Translations under genes and position numbers: made by a program
Notes under the pieces: generated by a model
Told to the model about the DNA's origin: nothing
Database searches by the model: none
Seen by the model: the letters and a program-made list of their open reading frames with translations, nothing else
Source: Leadbetterella sp040829825
Lineage (GTDB): Bacteria; Bacteroidota; Bacteroidia; Cytophagales; Spirosomataceae
Direction: 5' to 3' (one strand)
DNA length: 64,000 bases
NCBI RefSeq assembly: GCF_040829825.1
Contig: NZ_JBFOLH010000003.1
In this document: in pieces, positions 36,261-45,059 of the stretch
How positions within the stretch are numbered: the first letter of the stretch is position 1
Layout of the letters: each line of letters starts with the position of its first letter

Positions 36261-37214
36261 ATGAAAGAGAACGAGCTGGTAGAAGAAATACAACGTTTAA
36301 AGAAAGAAAAGAATGCGGTTATTCTTGCACATTATTATCAGACAGCTGATATACAGGACATAGCCGATTATATCGGTGACAGCCTGGGGTTATCGCAGGA
36401 AGCGGCAAAAACAGAGGCCGATATGATTGTATTTGCCGGGGTGCGGTTTATGGCTGAAACCGCCAAGATACTTTCCCCGCAAAAGAAGGTGGTGCTGCCG
36501 GATATACATGCGGGCTGCTCGCTGGAACAATCGGCACCTGCCGATAAATTTAAAGCCTTTAAAGAGCAGTACCCTGATGCCCTTGTGATTTCGTATGTGA
36601 ACTGTTCGGCAGAGCTCAAAACCCTTACCGATATTGTTTGTACCAGCACAAACGCCGTAAAAATTGTGGAGAGCATCCCGAAAGACCAGCAGATCATTTT
36701 TGCCCCGGATAAAAACCTGGGAGCTTACCTGAACAAGGTAACCGGCCGGAACATGATTCTCTGGGACGGGGCCTGTATAGTGCATGAAACCTTCTCTGCG
36801 CGGCTTATACAGGAGATGATAGACCAACACCCCAATGCCAAGCTGATCGCCCACCCGGAGAGCGTTAACGCGGTTCTGGAGCATGCAGATTACGTGGGCT
36901 CAACCACAGGCTTACTGAAATATACGATAAACAGCCCGGAGAAGGAGTTTATAGTGGCTACAGAAACCGGTATTCTGCACCAGATGCAGAAGGCATCGCC
37001 GGATAAGATCTTCCATGTGGCGGCTACAGAACGTAACGGAACCCAGTGTACCTCTTGTGCTGACTGCCCGTACATGAAGCTGAATACCCTTGAAAAGCTG
37101 TACTGGTGCATGAAAGACGAAACCCCGGAGATTATTCTGCCGGAAGAGACCATCCGGGCTGCCCGGCAGTCTATTGACCGGATGCTGGAGATTTCAGCCC
37201 GCCACGGCCTGTAA
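36261..37214 (+). CDS. nadA: Quinolinate synthase NadA
   Basis: The 317-residue enzyme condenses iminoaspartate with dihydroxyacetone phosphate to quinolinate in NAD synthesis. Landmarks are NAVILAHYYQTADIQDIADY, GDSLGLSQEA, the Cys in SYVNCSAELK, DGACIVHE, and the C-terminal CTSCADCPYMKLN. The cysteines ligate a [4Fe-4S] cluster. The length and start are typical. nadB and nadC are not in the window. A 27-bp gap separates it from the exonuclease gene that follows. Confidence 0.97.
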   Translation: MKENELVEEIQRLKKEKNAVILAHYYQTADIQDIADYIGDSLGLSQEAAKTEADMIVFAGVRFMAETAKILSPQKKVVLPDIHAGCSLEQSAPADKFKAFKEQYPDALVISYVNCSAELKTLTDIVCTSTNAVKIVESIPKDQQIIFAPDKNLGAYLNKVTGRNMILWDGACIVHETFSARLIQEMIDQHPNAKLIAHPESVNAVLEHADYVGSTTGLLKYTINSPEKEFIVATETGILHQMQKASPDKIFHVAATERNGTQCTSCADCPYMKLNTLEKLYWCMKDETPEIILPEETIRAARQSIDRMLEISARHGL

Positions 37215-37241
37215 GAACAGGTTATTTTTCCACGCTTCGCT

Positions 37242-37934
37242 ATGGTAAACATCTTATTCCTGGATATTGAGACCGTTTCTCTTACGGCAGACTTTGAGTC
37301 GTTACCTGAGCGGCTCAAAGCCCACTGGGAAAAGAAATCTTCTTTTTTCAGGCGTGATGAGCCGTACGAAGACCTGTATTTTGAGCGGGCAGCCATTTAC
37401 GCTGAATTCGGCAAAGTGCTTTGCATAGGGGTGGGCGGCTTCTATGAAAACGGAACAAAATTGAAAGTGAAATCGCTGTATGCAGAGCAGGAAAAAGACC
37501 TGCTTGCTGCGTTCAGCGACCTGGTAGAAAAGCACCCGGCCGGGAAAAATCTTATCGTATGTGCCCATAACGGAAAAGAGTTTGATTTTCCTTTTTTGTG
37601 CCGGCGAATGCTGATCAATGGTATTCCGTTACCCCGGGTTTTGAATATTTCAGGCAAGAAACCCTGGGAAATTCCCCACCTGGATACCCTGGAAATGTGG
37701 AAATTCGGCGATTATAAGCACTATACTTCGCTGGATCTCCTGGCCGCGGTATTGGGTATTCCGGGCAGCAAAAGCACCATGAACGGCTCAGAAGTGAATA
37801 CGCAGTATTATGTACATAAAAACACGGAAAAGATCATCGAATATTGCCGCGAAGATGTGGTGGTGCTGGCACAGCTTTACCTGAAGCTTACCGGTAAAAA
37901 CGTGATTCCCGATGAAAATATAATCCGGTCTTAA
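37242..37934 (+). CDS. Predicted DEDDy 3'-5' exonuclease (PolB-like)
   Basis: This 230-residue protein shows the RNase H-like exonuclease motifs: Exo I LFLDIETV, Exo II AHNGKEFDFPFL and Exo III EYCREDVVVLAQLY (Tyr-x3-Asp type). It matches the group of stand-alone proofreading-like 3'-5' exonucleases of Bacteroidota. It probably trims DNA 3' ends; the substrate is untested. Its stop codon overlaps that of the convergent barrel gene by a few bases. Confidence 0.88.
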   Translation: MVNILFLDIETVSLTADFESLPERLKAHWEKKSSFFRRDEPYEDLYFERAAIYAEFGKVLCIGVGGFYENGTKLKVKSLYAEQEKDLLAAFSDLVEKHPAGKNLIVCAHNGKEFDFPFLCRRMLINGIPLPRVLNISGKKPWEIPHLDTLEMWKFGDYKHYTSLDLLAAVLGIPGSKSTMNGSEVNTQYYVHKNTEKIIEYCREDVVVLAQLYLKLTGKNVIPDENIIRS

Positions 37935-38539
37935 ATGCCTATGCCCAGTGACCCGTAAAGTGATCCCAACTGGGTAAAATGAAAGGTTTTTTTATCGTAA
38001 AAAGGAGATATCCCTCCCCTTGCAAAAATAACGAGGTCGTTGTCTTTGTACGGCCGGCTGATCTTCAGCTGTATGCGTAAGCCCAGGATACCCGAATAAA
38101 CGATCCGGTTTTTTTCATTGGAAGCCTTATTGAAAAAAGAAGGGGTAAGTGCGCCGCCGGCCTCTGCAAACCAGTCAAAATAATACCGGGGCGGCCGGGT
38201 AATGCATTTCCGGGTGATGCGGTTTTTCAACCGTTCATCGATGTTGCCCAGGCTGTAATTATACGTAAGGGAAAGGGGTATGCCCAGTCCGCTGTTCTGG
38301 AAGCCCCCGGGGTTAGACTGCCCCCGTATGGTGGCGTAACCCCAGATATAGGCCAGGCCGGCAGACGAAGCCAGGAAGCCCTTCGGCTGTTCGTACAACA
38401 CCCGGCTGTAATTGAATGAAGCACCCCGGCTGGGACCACCGAATTCGGCATAATATCCCTGTGTATACCGGCTTTTATAGTTCCATTGCGAAAATGCTAC
38501 TGCCGGAAACAGAAGAAAAGAAAAGAAAAGAATTCTCAC
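37931..38539 (-). CDS. Predicted outer-membrane beta-barrel protein
   Basis: The 202-residue protein has a signal peptide ending AVAFSQ. Alternating strands follow (YTQGYYAEFGGPSRGASFNY, LGIPLSLTYNYSLGN, IVYSGILGLRIQLKI) and it ends SLYGSLGIGI. I do not recognise a named family. It stands alone, convergent and overlapping with the exonuclease gene. The 196-bp gap to the fucosidase gene is AT-rich and shows only a one-mismatch TATGTTTT promoter-like word. Confidence 0.65.
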   Translation of the reverse strand: MRILFFSFLLFPAVAFSQWNYKSRYTQGYYAEFGGPSRGASFNYSRVLYEQPKGFLASSAGLAYIWGYATIRGQSNPGGFQNSGLGIPLSLTYNYSLGNIDERLKNRITRKCITRPPRYYFDWFAEAGGALTPSFFNKASNEKNRIVYSGILGLRIQLKISRPYKDNDLVIFARGGISPFYDKKTFHFTQLGSLYGSLGIGI

Positions 38540-38735
38540 TTAAAAAGGGATAATCAGGTAATAATTAACAACAGCACGTATTAATCAACGCAATATAGCC
38601 AATATTATTTAATAGACAACGGCGCAAAATTTTAAATCGCGGTGCTTATCCTGTCAGAAAATCATTGTATAAGGTACTGAATCATAAAAAATTCTGTTAT
38701 TATTATGTTTTAATAAAGTACCAGCCGGATAACCG

Positions 38736-40160
38736 ATGAAATTAACCAACCGATTCTTTTTATTCTTTCTTTTATCAGTACCGGTATTCGCACAGAATAC
38801 CTTACACCCTACCTCTGCCGAATACCATTACCCTACAGACCCCAAAGTAGCCGCTAACCTGGAAAACTGGCGGGACCAGAAGTTCGGCATGATCATTCAC
38901 TGGGGCATTTACGCTGTGCCGGGCATTATTGAGAGCTGGAGTATCTGCAACGAAGACTGGATAAACCGCGACAGCACCGTGCGGTACGATGATTATAAGC
39001 GATGGTACTGGGGTTTGAGCGAGAAGTTCAACCCGGTAAAATTTAACCCGGAACAATGGGCCACTGCCGCTAAAGCCGCGGGGATGAAATACCTGGTTTT
39101 CACCACCAAGCACCACGACGGCTTCAATATGTTTGACACCAAATACAGCGATTATAAGATCACGGCCGGGCCGTTTAAAGGAGATCCGCGGGCCAATGTA
39201 GCCCGGTACGTTTTTGACGCTTTCCGGAAAGAGGGTATGCTGATAGGGGCTTACTTTTCGAAGCCCGACTGGCATTCGCAGTATTTCTGGTGGGATAAGT
39301 ACGCCACACCTGACCGGAATGTGAATTACGATATACGCAAAAATCCGTGGCGGTGGAATAAGTTCAGGGAATTTACCCATAACCAGATCAATGAGCTGAC
39401 CTCGGAATACGGGAAAGTGGATATCCTGTGGCTGGACGGCGGCTGGGTGCGGCCCAGAAGCACGGTTAATGCCGAAGTGTTAAGCTGGGGGGCGCCCATT
39501 CCCGAGTTTGACCAGGAAATAGATATGCCCCAAGTAGCGGAAATAGCCCGCAAAAACCAGGAAGGCATACTGATTGTAGACCGCACCGTACACGGTGAGT
39601 ATGAAAATTACCGTACCCCCGAACAGGGGATACCCGCTGAAAAGCAGGACGATCCCTGGGAGAGCTGCATTACGCTCGGAGGCGCCTGGAGCTATGTGCC
39701 GAACGACCGGTTCAAATCTTCGGAACGGGTTATTCACACCCTGGTAGAAATTGTGGCCAAAGGTGGGAACCTCCTGTTGGGAGTAGGGCCAACCGCTGAA
39801 GGAGAGTTTTTACCCGTACAGGTTGAGAGGCTGCAGGAGATCGGGAAATGGCTGGAAACAAACGGAGAAGCTATTTATGCCACAAGAACGGTGAATACCT
39901 ACCGCTCGGGCAATTTTTATTTTACACGGGCAAAAGAAGATCAGCGCCGATATGCCATCCGGCTCAATAAAGAACCGTTAACCGAAACCGTACAATGGGA
40001 AGGAAATGCCCCGCGCCAGGGCAGTAAAATGTACATCCTGGACGGCAATTTGCCTGTGAAATGGAAAACAGAAGGCCAGACCACTACGGTCACCCTGCCT
40101 AAAAAATCTTTGGAGAAACTCATGCATAAACCTGCGATTACGTTTAAATTTGAAGAATAA
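38736..40160 (+). CDS. Secreted GH29 alpha-L-fucosidase
   Basis: The 474-residue enzyme has a signal peptide ending PVFAQ. The GH29 barrel follows with FGMIIHWGIYAVPGIIESWS, KYLVFTTKHHDGFNMFDTKYS and the nucleophile Asp in VDILWLDGGW (about residue 235). A short C-terminal beta domain carries TARTV-like and LGVGPTAEGE. It releases alpha-L-fucose from glycans in the periplasm or outside. It leads a three-gene operon with a DUF1080 protein (14 bp) and an FGE-like lipoprotein (5 bp). Fucose is often found on sulfated polysaccharides such as fucoidan, which would fit the FGE neighbour, but that link is inference. Confidence 0.93.
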   Translation: MKLTNRFFLFFLLSVPVFAQNTLHPTSAEYHYPTDPKVAANLENWRDQKFGMIIHWGIYAVPGIIESWSICNEDWINRDSTVRYDDYKRWYWGLSEKFNPVKFNPEQWATAAKAAGMKYLVFTTKHHDGFNMFDTKYSDYKITAGPFKGDPRANVARYVFDAFRKEGMLIGAYFSKPDWHSQYFWWDKYATPDRNVNYDIRKNPWRWNKFREFTHNQINELTSEYGKVDILWLDGGWVRPRSTVNAEVLSWGAPIPEFDQEIDMPQVAEIARKNQEGILIVDRTVHGEYENYRTPEQGIPAEKQDDPWESCITLGGAWSYVPNDRFKSSERVIHTLVEIVAKGGNLLLGVGPTAEGEFLPVQVERLQEIGKWLETNGEAIYATRTVNTYRSGNFYFTRAKEDQRRYAIRLNKEPLTETVQWEGNAPRQGSKMYILDGNLPVKWKTEGQTTTVTLPKKSLEKLMHKPAITFKFEE

Positions 40161-40174
40161 AAAACCAAAAAACT

Positions 40175-40846
40175 ATGAGAATTGTAATGTTTTTATTGGC
40201 TATGCTAGCCGCAAATACGGGGTTTTCACAAAAAAACAAATGGGTCAAACTCTTTGACGGGAAAGACCTCAACCAGTGGTACTCGTGGAAGATCAATGAC
40301 GGTAACAGTACAGCCGGCTGGAATATTGTGAATGGTGAGCTTACCACCGACGGTAAGGAGGGTGACCTGGTGACGAAAAAAGAATACGGTAATTTTGAGC
40401 TGGAATTTGAATTTAAAGTGGCTCCTAAAGGAAACAGTGGTATTATCTACAAGGTGCTCGATAAGAAAAACGAAAAAGAGCAACCGTACATATACGGACC
40501 GGAATACCAGATCATAGACGATGTGAATTACCCCGGAACACCCAAAGATGTGCATAAAACGGGCGGAAATTACGACGTATATGCGCCACTGGACCTGACA
40601 GCGGTAAAACCGGCCGGGGAATGGAATAAAGGAAAGATCAAAATACAGAACAACAGGGTAGAGCACTGGCTGAACGGTAAGAAAGTGGCCGATTACGAGT
40701 ATGCCGGCGATAAATGGAAAGAAGATATTGCCAAAAGTAAGTTCAAGAGCTGGCCTTATGCCACTCCGCACAATAAAGGCAAAATCTCGCTTCAGGGCCA
40801 CGGAGATTCGGTATGGTTTAAGAATATCCGGATCAGGGAGCTATAA
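40175..40846 (+). CDS. DUF1080 (3-keto-disaccharide hydrolase) domain protein
   Basis: The 223-residue exported protein (signal peptide to about NTGFSQ) consists of one concanavalin-like DUF1080 domain: WVKLFDGKDLNQWY, GNFELEFEFKVAPKGNSGI, EYQIIDD and EHWLNGKKVADYE. Family members have been linked to hydrolysis of 3-keto-glycosides. It lies between the fucosidase and FGE genes and is likely cotranscribed with both. Confidence 0.9.
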   Translation: MRIVMFLLAMLAANTGFSQKNKWVKLFDGKDLNQWYSWKINDGNSTAGWNIVNGELTTDGKEGDLVTKKEYGNFELEFEFKVAPKGNSGIIYKVLDKKNEKEQPYIYGPEYQIIDDVNYPGTPKDVHKTGGNYDVYAPLDLTAVKPAGEWNKGKIKIQNNRVEHWLNGKKVADYEYAGDKWKEDIAKSKFKSWPYATPHNKGKISLQGHGDSVWFKNIRIREL

Positions 40847-40851
40847 TACCG

Positions 40852-41619
40852 GTGATTTTTTTGAAACGAAATACAGCCCTGCTGTTCGTGCTTCTTTTAA
40901 CGGCTGCGTGTAAACCGCAGGAAGAAGAAGGCATGGTACGGGTCAATGACAGCTTCCGGATGGATGTTTCACCGGTTACGGTGGCAGACTTCCGGAAGTT
41001 TGTACAGGCTACTTCGTATACCACAGAGGCTGAGAAGTTCGGAGACGGAGGGGTCTTTGATTTTACAACGGGCCAGTGGCACCTGGTGAAGGGCGCGTAC
41101 TGGGAATACCCGTTCGGACCTGGGGCCGGCAAAGCGGCAGACGATCACCCCGTAACCCAGGTTTCGTGGAACGATGCGCAGGCCTACTGCCGCTGGGCCG
41201 GTAAACGGCTGCCCACCAGTGAAGAGTTCATCCTGGCCGAAAAAAACGGCCATAAAGAATATGCAAACACCTATACCTGGGGCGACGATTTCCTGGAAGA
41301 CGGTGTTTTTAAAGCCAATTTCTGGCAGGGGACATTCCCCGTACACAATACAGTAGAAGACGGGTTCCTGGCCACCTCTCCGGTAGGCTATTTCGGGAAA
41401 AATGCGTTGGGGCTTACCGATATGGGCGGAAATGTGTGGCAGTGGTGCAGCGACGACTCGCAGAGCCGGCCCGGAGAGAAAAACCAGCGCGGAGGCTCTT
41501 TTTTATGCGACCCGATGGTCTGCCACGGTTTTAAGATCGGTGGAATAGCCTCTTCTTCGCCTGAAACCAGCCTGGTTCATGTAGGCTTCCGGTGTGTAAA
41601 AGATATTTCTTTGTTCTGA
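40852..41619 (+). CDS. Formylglycine-generating-enzyme-like lipoprotein
   Basis: The 255-residue product starts at GTG (40852; a TTG at 40861 is an alternative) and carries a lipoprotein signal ending LTAAC (Cys20). It is closer to true FGE than most SUMF1 proteins: YTTEAEKFGD, VSWNDAQAYCRWAGKRLPT, NFWQGTFPVHNTVEDGF, GGNVWQW and HVGFRC all match the catalytic enzyme. Cys219 and Cys224 (SFLCDPMVC) have the spacing of the copper-binding active-site pair (Cys336/Cys341 in human FGE). The first strand of the fold, roughly 25 residues, appears to be missing. It could convert Cys to formylglycine in exported sulfatases. Confidence 0.85.
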   Translation: MIFLKRNTALLFVLLLTAACKPQEEEGMVRVNDSFRMDVSPVTVADFRKFVQATSYTTEAEKFGDGGVFDFTTGQWHLVKGAYWEYPFGPGAGKAADDHPVTQVSWNDAQAYCRWAGKRLPTSEEFILAEKNGHKEYANTYTWGDDFLEDGVFKANFWQGTFPVHNTVEDGFLATSPVGYFGKNALGLTDMGGNVWQWCSDDSQSRPGEKNQRGGSFLCDPMVCHGFKIGGIASSSPETSLVHVGFRCVKDISLF

Positions 41620-41629
41620 GAAAGTGTAT

Positions 41630-42058
41630 TCAGCATTCTCCCCAGGCCGTAATCACCAGCTTCCTGCCTGTGTCGTAATTGCGGTGCTCACCCAGGTAAA
41701 TGCCCTGCCATTTCCCGAGGTTAAGCTTACCGGCCGTTACAGGAATCTGCAGGCTGTTTCCAAGCAGAGATGATTTTAAGTGGCCGGGCATGTCATCTGC
41801 CCCTTCGTAATTGTGCTGGTAATAAGGGGCATTTTCAGGAACGGTGGCGTTAAAATGCCTTTCGAAATCTCCTCTTACTGTAGGGTCAAAATTTTCGTTA
41901 ATGGTGATGCTGGCAGAAGTATGTTTAATAAAGACATGCAGAATGCCGATCGTGATCTCCGATAGCTCGGGTATGGCATTCAGCACCTGGTCAGTGATCA
42001 GGTGAAAACCTCTTTTCTGAGGCTTCAGCTTTATTTCTTTTTGAAAGAACCGGGTCAT
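41630..42058 (-). CDS. yjbQ: YjbQ-family protein (UPF0047, thiamine-phosphate-synthase-like fold)
   Basis: The 142-residue protein (start at MTRFFQKEIKL; a longer frame adds 14 unconserved residues) has the family motifs ILHVFIKHTSASITINEN, DFERHFNATVPEN, GADDMPGHLKSSLLG and WQGIYLGEHR. Homologues show weak thiamine-phosphate synthase activity, but the biological role is uncertain. It is convergent with the FGE-like gene at a distance of 10 bp. Confidence 0.92.
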   Translation of the reverse strand: MTRFFQKEIKLKPQKRGFHLITDQVLNAIPELSEITIGILHVFIKHTSASITINENFDPTVRGDFERHFNATVPENAPYYQHNYEGADDMPGHLKSSLLGNSLQIPVTAGKLNLGKWQGIYLGEHRNYDTGRKLVITAWGEC

Positions 42059-42118
42059 AAGGCTATAAAAGACAGATTGCCCGTTCGGTAGTACAGGCAA
42101 TCTGTAGTGTTAAAAGTT

Positions 42119-42439
42119 TCATGCTTCTCCGATAGGCCCCCCGAAATTCATGGGAAACGGCACCGGTTCACCTGACTGGCGGATTTCTCCGAAAGTATCC
42201 TCGTACTTCCGGATGTTATCTTCCAGGGCATGTAACAGGCGCTGGGCATGTTCCGGGGTAAGAATGATCCTCGACTTTACCTTGGCTTTCGGAATGCCCG
42301 GCATAAGCCGGATAAAGTCTACCACAAACTCACTGTTGGAGTGGGCAATCATGGCCAGATTAGCATAGACACCCTCAGCAACATCTTCCGTAAGTTCGAT
42401 ATTGATCTGGTTTTCTTCCTGCATTTTTTTCTGTTTCAT
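42119..42439 (-). CDS. DUF3467 family protein
   Basis: This 106-residue protein begins MKQKKMQEENQINIEL and contains EGVYANLAMIAHSNSEFVVDFIRL and KVKSRIILTPEHAQRLLHALEDN, the DUF3467 signature. The function is unknown; it is a small, soluble and highly conserved protein in Bacteroidota. The ATG at 42439 is chosen over an in-frame TTG two codons upstream. A long inverted repeat (42452-42543) lies directly upstream, between it and the S9 peptidase gene. Confidence 0.88.
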   Translation of the reverse strand: MKQKKMQEENQINIELTEDVAEGVYANLAMIAHSNSEFVVDFIRLMPGIPKAKVKSRIILTPEHAQRLLHALEDNIRKYEDTFGEIRQSGEPVPFPMNFGGPIGEA

Positions 42440-42451
42440 GTCCAAATCTAG

Positions 42452-42543
42452 TAAGAATATGTTTAAATCTTGTCGTTTGGCTTTATTTTGCGAATTTTTT
42501 TAAGCGAAATAAATTCCCGGAACAAAATTTAAACATATTCTTA
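42452..42543. repeat. Long interrupted inverted repeat, 17-bp arms
   Basis: TAAGAATATGTTTAAAT (42452-42468) is perfectly complemented by 42527-42543, with 58 bp between. The spacer contains an inner imperfect repeat (TTTATTT near 42483, AAATAAA near 42507). The element fills nearly all of the 114-bp gap between the S9 peptidase stop and the DUF3467 start. It could be a regulator-binding region, a large RNA hairpin at the peptidase 3' end, or the relic of a small inverted-repeat element. Confidence 0.75.
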
Positions 42544-42553
42544 AAAGATCACC

Positions 42554-44962
42554 TTATTTTTTCAAATATTTCTCCAGGAACTGATCCTGTTCCCACAGCA
42601 GGTGAAGAATATTCTCTTTGGCGGCATAGCCATGGCTTTCTTTAGGAAGGATCACCATGCGGGCAGGTGCGCCCAGCCCTTTCAATGCCTGGAAGTACCT
42701 TTCGGTTTGCAGCGTGAAGGTTCCCGGGTTGTTATCGGCCTCACCGTGAACCAGCAGGATCGGTGTTTTCATTTTTTCGGCGTTCATAAACGGCGACATG
42801 GTGTTATACACCCCGGGAACGTCCCAGTAATTGCGTTGCTCGCGCTGGAATCCGAACGGGGTAAGCGTACGGTTATAGGCACCGCTCCGGGCTATACCTG
42901 CTGCGAAAAGTTTGGAATGGGTTAAGAGGTTAGCCGTCATAAATGCTCCGTACGAGTGACCGCCCACGGCTACGCGTTTGGTATCAATATAACCCAGGTC
43001 ATCTACCGCTTTGATGGCTGCTTCGGCGTTGGCTACCAGCTGCTCCACGAAGGTATCGTTGGGCTCTTTACCGTTTTCACCCACAATAGGGAAGGCGGCG
43101 TCATTCAGTACGGCATATCCTTTCGTGGCCCAGAATACAAATGAACCGTAAGAAGGGAACGTGAACTGGTTAGGGTTAAGAGCCGTTTGCCCGGCGCTGT
43201 TTTTATCCACAAACTCCTGCGGATATGCCCAGATCAGCAAAGGTAATTTCTCCTTTTTGGTTTTGTCGTAATTGGCGGGCAGGTACAGGGTTCCCGAGAG
43301 ATCCACACCGTCTTTTCTTTTGTACCTGATCACTTCTTTCTGCAGCTTACTGATGCTTTCAAAAGGATTTTTGAAATGCGTGATCTGAACCGGCTCTGTC
43401 TTGGTTTTAATATTACGCAGGAAATAATTCGGGTAATCGGTAGCCGACTGGATCATGACCAGCACCTCGCCGGTTTTGAAATCCTGGATAGACTGGATGT
43501 CTTCCAGCTTATCGGTGTACGAAGACTGGTAAAGACGGTTGGTTTTCAGGGTAGACCAATCCAGTTCATCAATGAAGGGGAATTGTCCTTCTTTGGTGTG
43601 TCCCGGTCCGACCAGGAAGCTTTTCCCGTTTTCTATAGCCAGCACATACCGGCCGTACGGGTTCCGGATGGTTTCAAAGCTACCCGGGTTGGAATAGATA
43701 TCCTGGGAGTTCCGGTCAGAAATGAGCCGGGGTTCTGCTTTGGAAGAAGGGTCAAAAACAAACCGGCGGGTGCTGCGGGTATCGTACCACTGGTCGTTCA
43801 GTATGGCCAGCTTCTCATTCCCCCAGAGGATGCCCGAATAACGTTGCTGCGTTTTTACAAGCGAAACGGCAGGCTGGCTAAAGGGGGCTTTCCAGGTAAA
43901 CACTTCATCGCGGTAGTCCACTTTTTTCGCCGGGTCGCCGCCGTCAAGGGCTTCCACATAGACCAGGGTAGCCGGTTCGTCGGCCCGCCAGTTCATGTTT
44001 CTTTTTCCGGCTTTTACGGCCATGAAACCTTTCGGCAGAACCTCGTTCAGGGGCTCGTCGTTAACGACTTTAACCTGCTTCCCGTTTTTATCATAAACAA
44101 TTGATTTGCTTGGGAAACGGTTGTAAGGAACCACGTAGGAGAACGGTTTTCCGAGTACGGAGATCATCACGTAGTTTCCGTCAGGAGAAAAAGATTCATC
44201 GGTATAAAGACCGGCAGGCAGGAAAGGTGTTTTTTTCCCGGTCAGGTCTACCTTGTAGATCTCTGATGTGATAAGGGTTTCAAAGTTGGCTTCATCGGCC
44301 GGGTTTTTCAGCAGATCCTGGTAGGTACGGTTTTGCGATGCTTTCCCTTCCGCTGTAGAAACGATCGGTCCGGTGGGCAGGCTTACCCGGGTATCGATCA
44401 GCGCCTTTCTTTTTGCGGGCAGGTATTTTACCAGGAGGTTTTTGCTGTCTCTGTACCAGCTCACGGGATTGCCCATGTTGCCGTTCAGGTAACCTGTACC
44501 GATCTTCCTGGCAGTGGCGGTGGCCAGGTCCAGGATCCACAGCTCCACGCCACCGGCGGCGGTATGGGTAAAGGAGATCTTTGTTTCGTCAGGTGACCAG
44601 CTTAAATAGGTGATTTTCGGATTCTGGGGCAGGCCTTTTACCTGGATCTCCTGCGTATCTTTTACTTTCCTCACTTTGAGGTTATTCAGATAGGTAACGC
44701 TGCTTGAAATGTTGGTTACGGGGTTGATCCGCAGCCCGCCCAGGCGAAGCTCCTCCTGGTTCAGGTCTTCCAGGGTTTTGTAGGTGTCGCGGTAGGAGAA
44801 GAGCATGTATTCTTTTTTAGAATCCATGGAAACGGAGGGCGGTCTTTCGTAATCTACCAGGTCAAGGATTTCTTTCGGCGGTTTCTGGTATTCCAGGTTT
44901 TCCTGGGCCCATGCTGAGAACCAGATCCCCGAAACAAGCAGGAAAGAGAATAATTTTTTCAT
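42554..44962 (-). CDS. S9-family serine peptidase, glutamyl-endopeptidase-like (S9D)
   Basis: The 802-residue exported peptidase (signal peptide to about FSAWAQ) has an N-terminal beta-propeller (about 30-540) and a C-terminal alpha/beta-hydrolase domain. The triad lies in GGHSYGAFMTANL (Ser), VHGEADNNPGTF (Asp) and KESHGYAAKEN (His). IARSGAYNRTLTPFGFQ is characteristic of the S9D glutamyl endopeptidase group rather than DPP IV. It probably degrades peptides in the periplasm or outside. It stands alone, with gaps on both sides. Confidence 0.93.
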   Translation of the reverse strand: MKKLFSFLLVSGIWFSAWAQENLEYQKPPKEILDLVDYERPPSVSMDSKKEYMLFSYRDTYKTLEDLNQEELRLGGLRINPVTNISSSVTYLNNLKVRKVKDTQEIQVKGLPQNPKITYLSWSPDETKISFTHTAAGGVELWILDLATATARKIGTGYLNGNMGNPVSWYRDSKNLLVKYLPAKRKALIDTRVSLPTGPIVSTAEGKASQNRTYQDLLKNPADEANFETLITSEIYKVDLTGKKTPFLPAGLYTDESFSPDGNYVMISVLGKPFSYVVPYNRFPSKSIVYDKNGKQVKVVNDEPLNEVLPKGFMAVKAGKRNMNWRADEPATLVYVEALDGGDPAKKVDYRDEVFTWKAPFSQPAVSLVKTQQRYSGILWGNEKLAILNDQWYDTRSTRRFVFDPSSKAEPRLISDRNSQDIYSNPGSFETIRNPYGRYVLAIENGKSFLVGPGHTKEGQFPFIDELDWSTLKTNRLYQSSYTDKLEDIQSIQDFKTGEVLVMIQSATDYPNYFLRNIKTKTEPVQITHFKNPFESISKLQKEVIRYKRKDGVDLSGTLYLPANYDKTKKEKLPLLIWAYPQEFVDKNSAGQTALNPNQFTFPSYGSFVFWATKGYAVLNDAAFPIVGENGKEPNDTFVEQLVANAEAAIKAVDDLGYIDTKRVAVGGHSYGAFMTANLLTHSKLFAAGIARSGAYNRTLTPFGFQREQRNYWDVPGVYNTMSPFMNAEKMKTPILLVHGEADNNPGTFTLQTERYFQALKGLGAPARMVILPKESHGYAAKENILHLLWEQDQFLEKYLKK

Positions 44963-45059
44963 AAATAGTTAATTGATATTTTACTACCAATTTACACAAT
45001 AAGAAAGGACTCCTCCAAAAAGAGTAGGCGTAACGGGAATTTTTTGCGATGTATTCCGG

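Noticed and set aside
40852..41619. Second GldJ/GldK-type lipoprotein
   Set aside because: It keeps both FGE active-site cysteines and FGE-specific sequence blocks and lies in a glycosidase operon, unlike Gld proteins.
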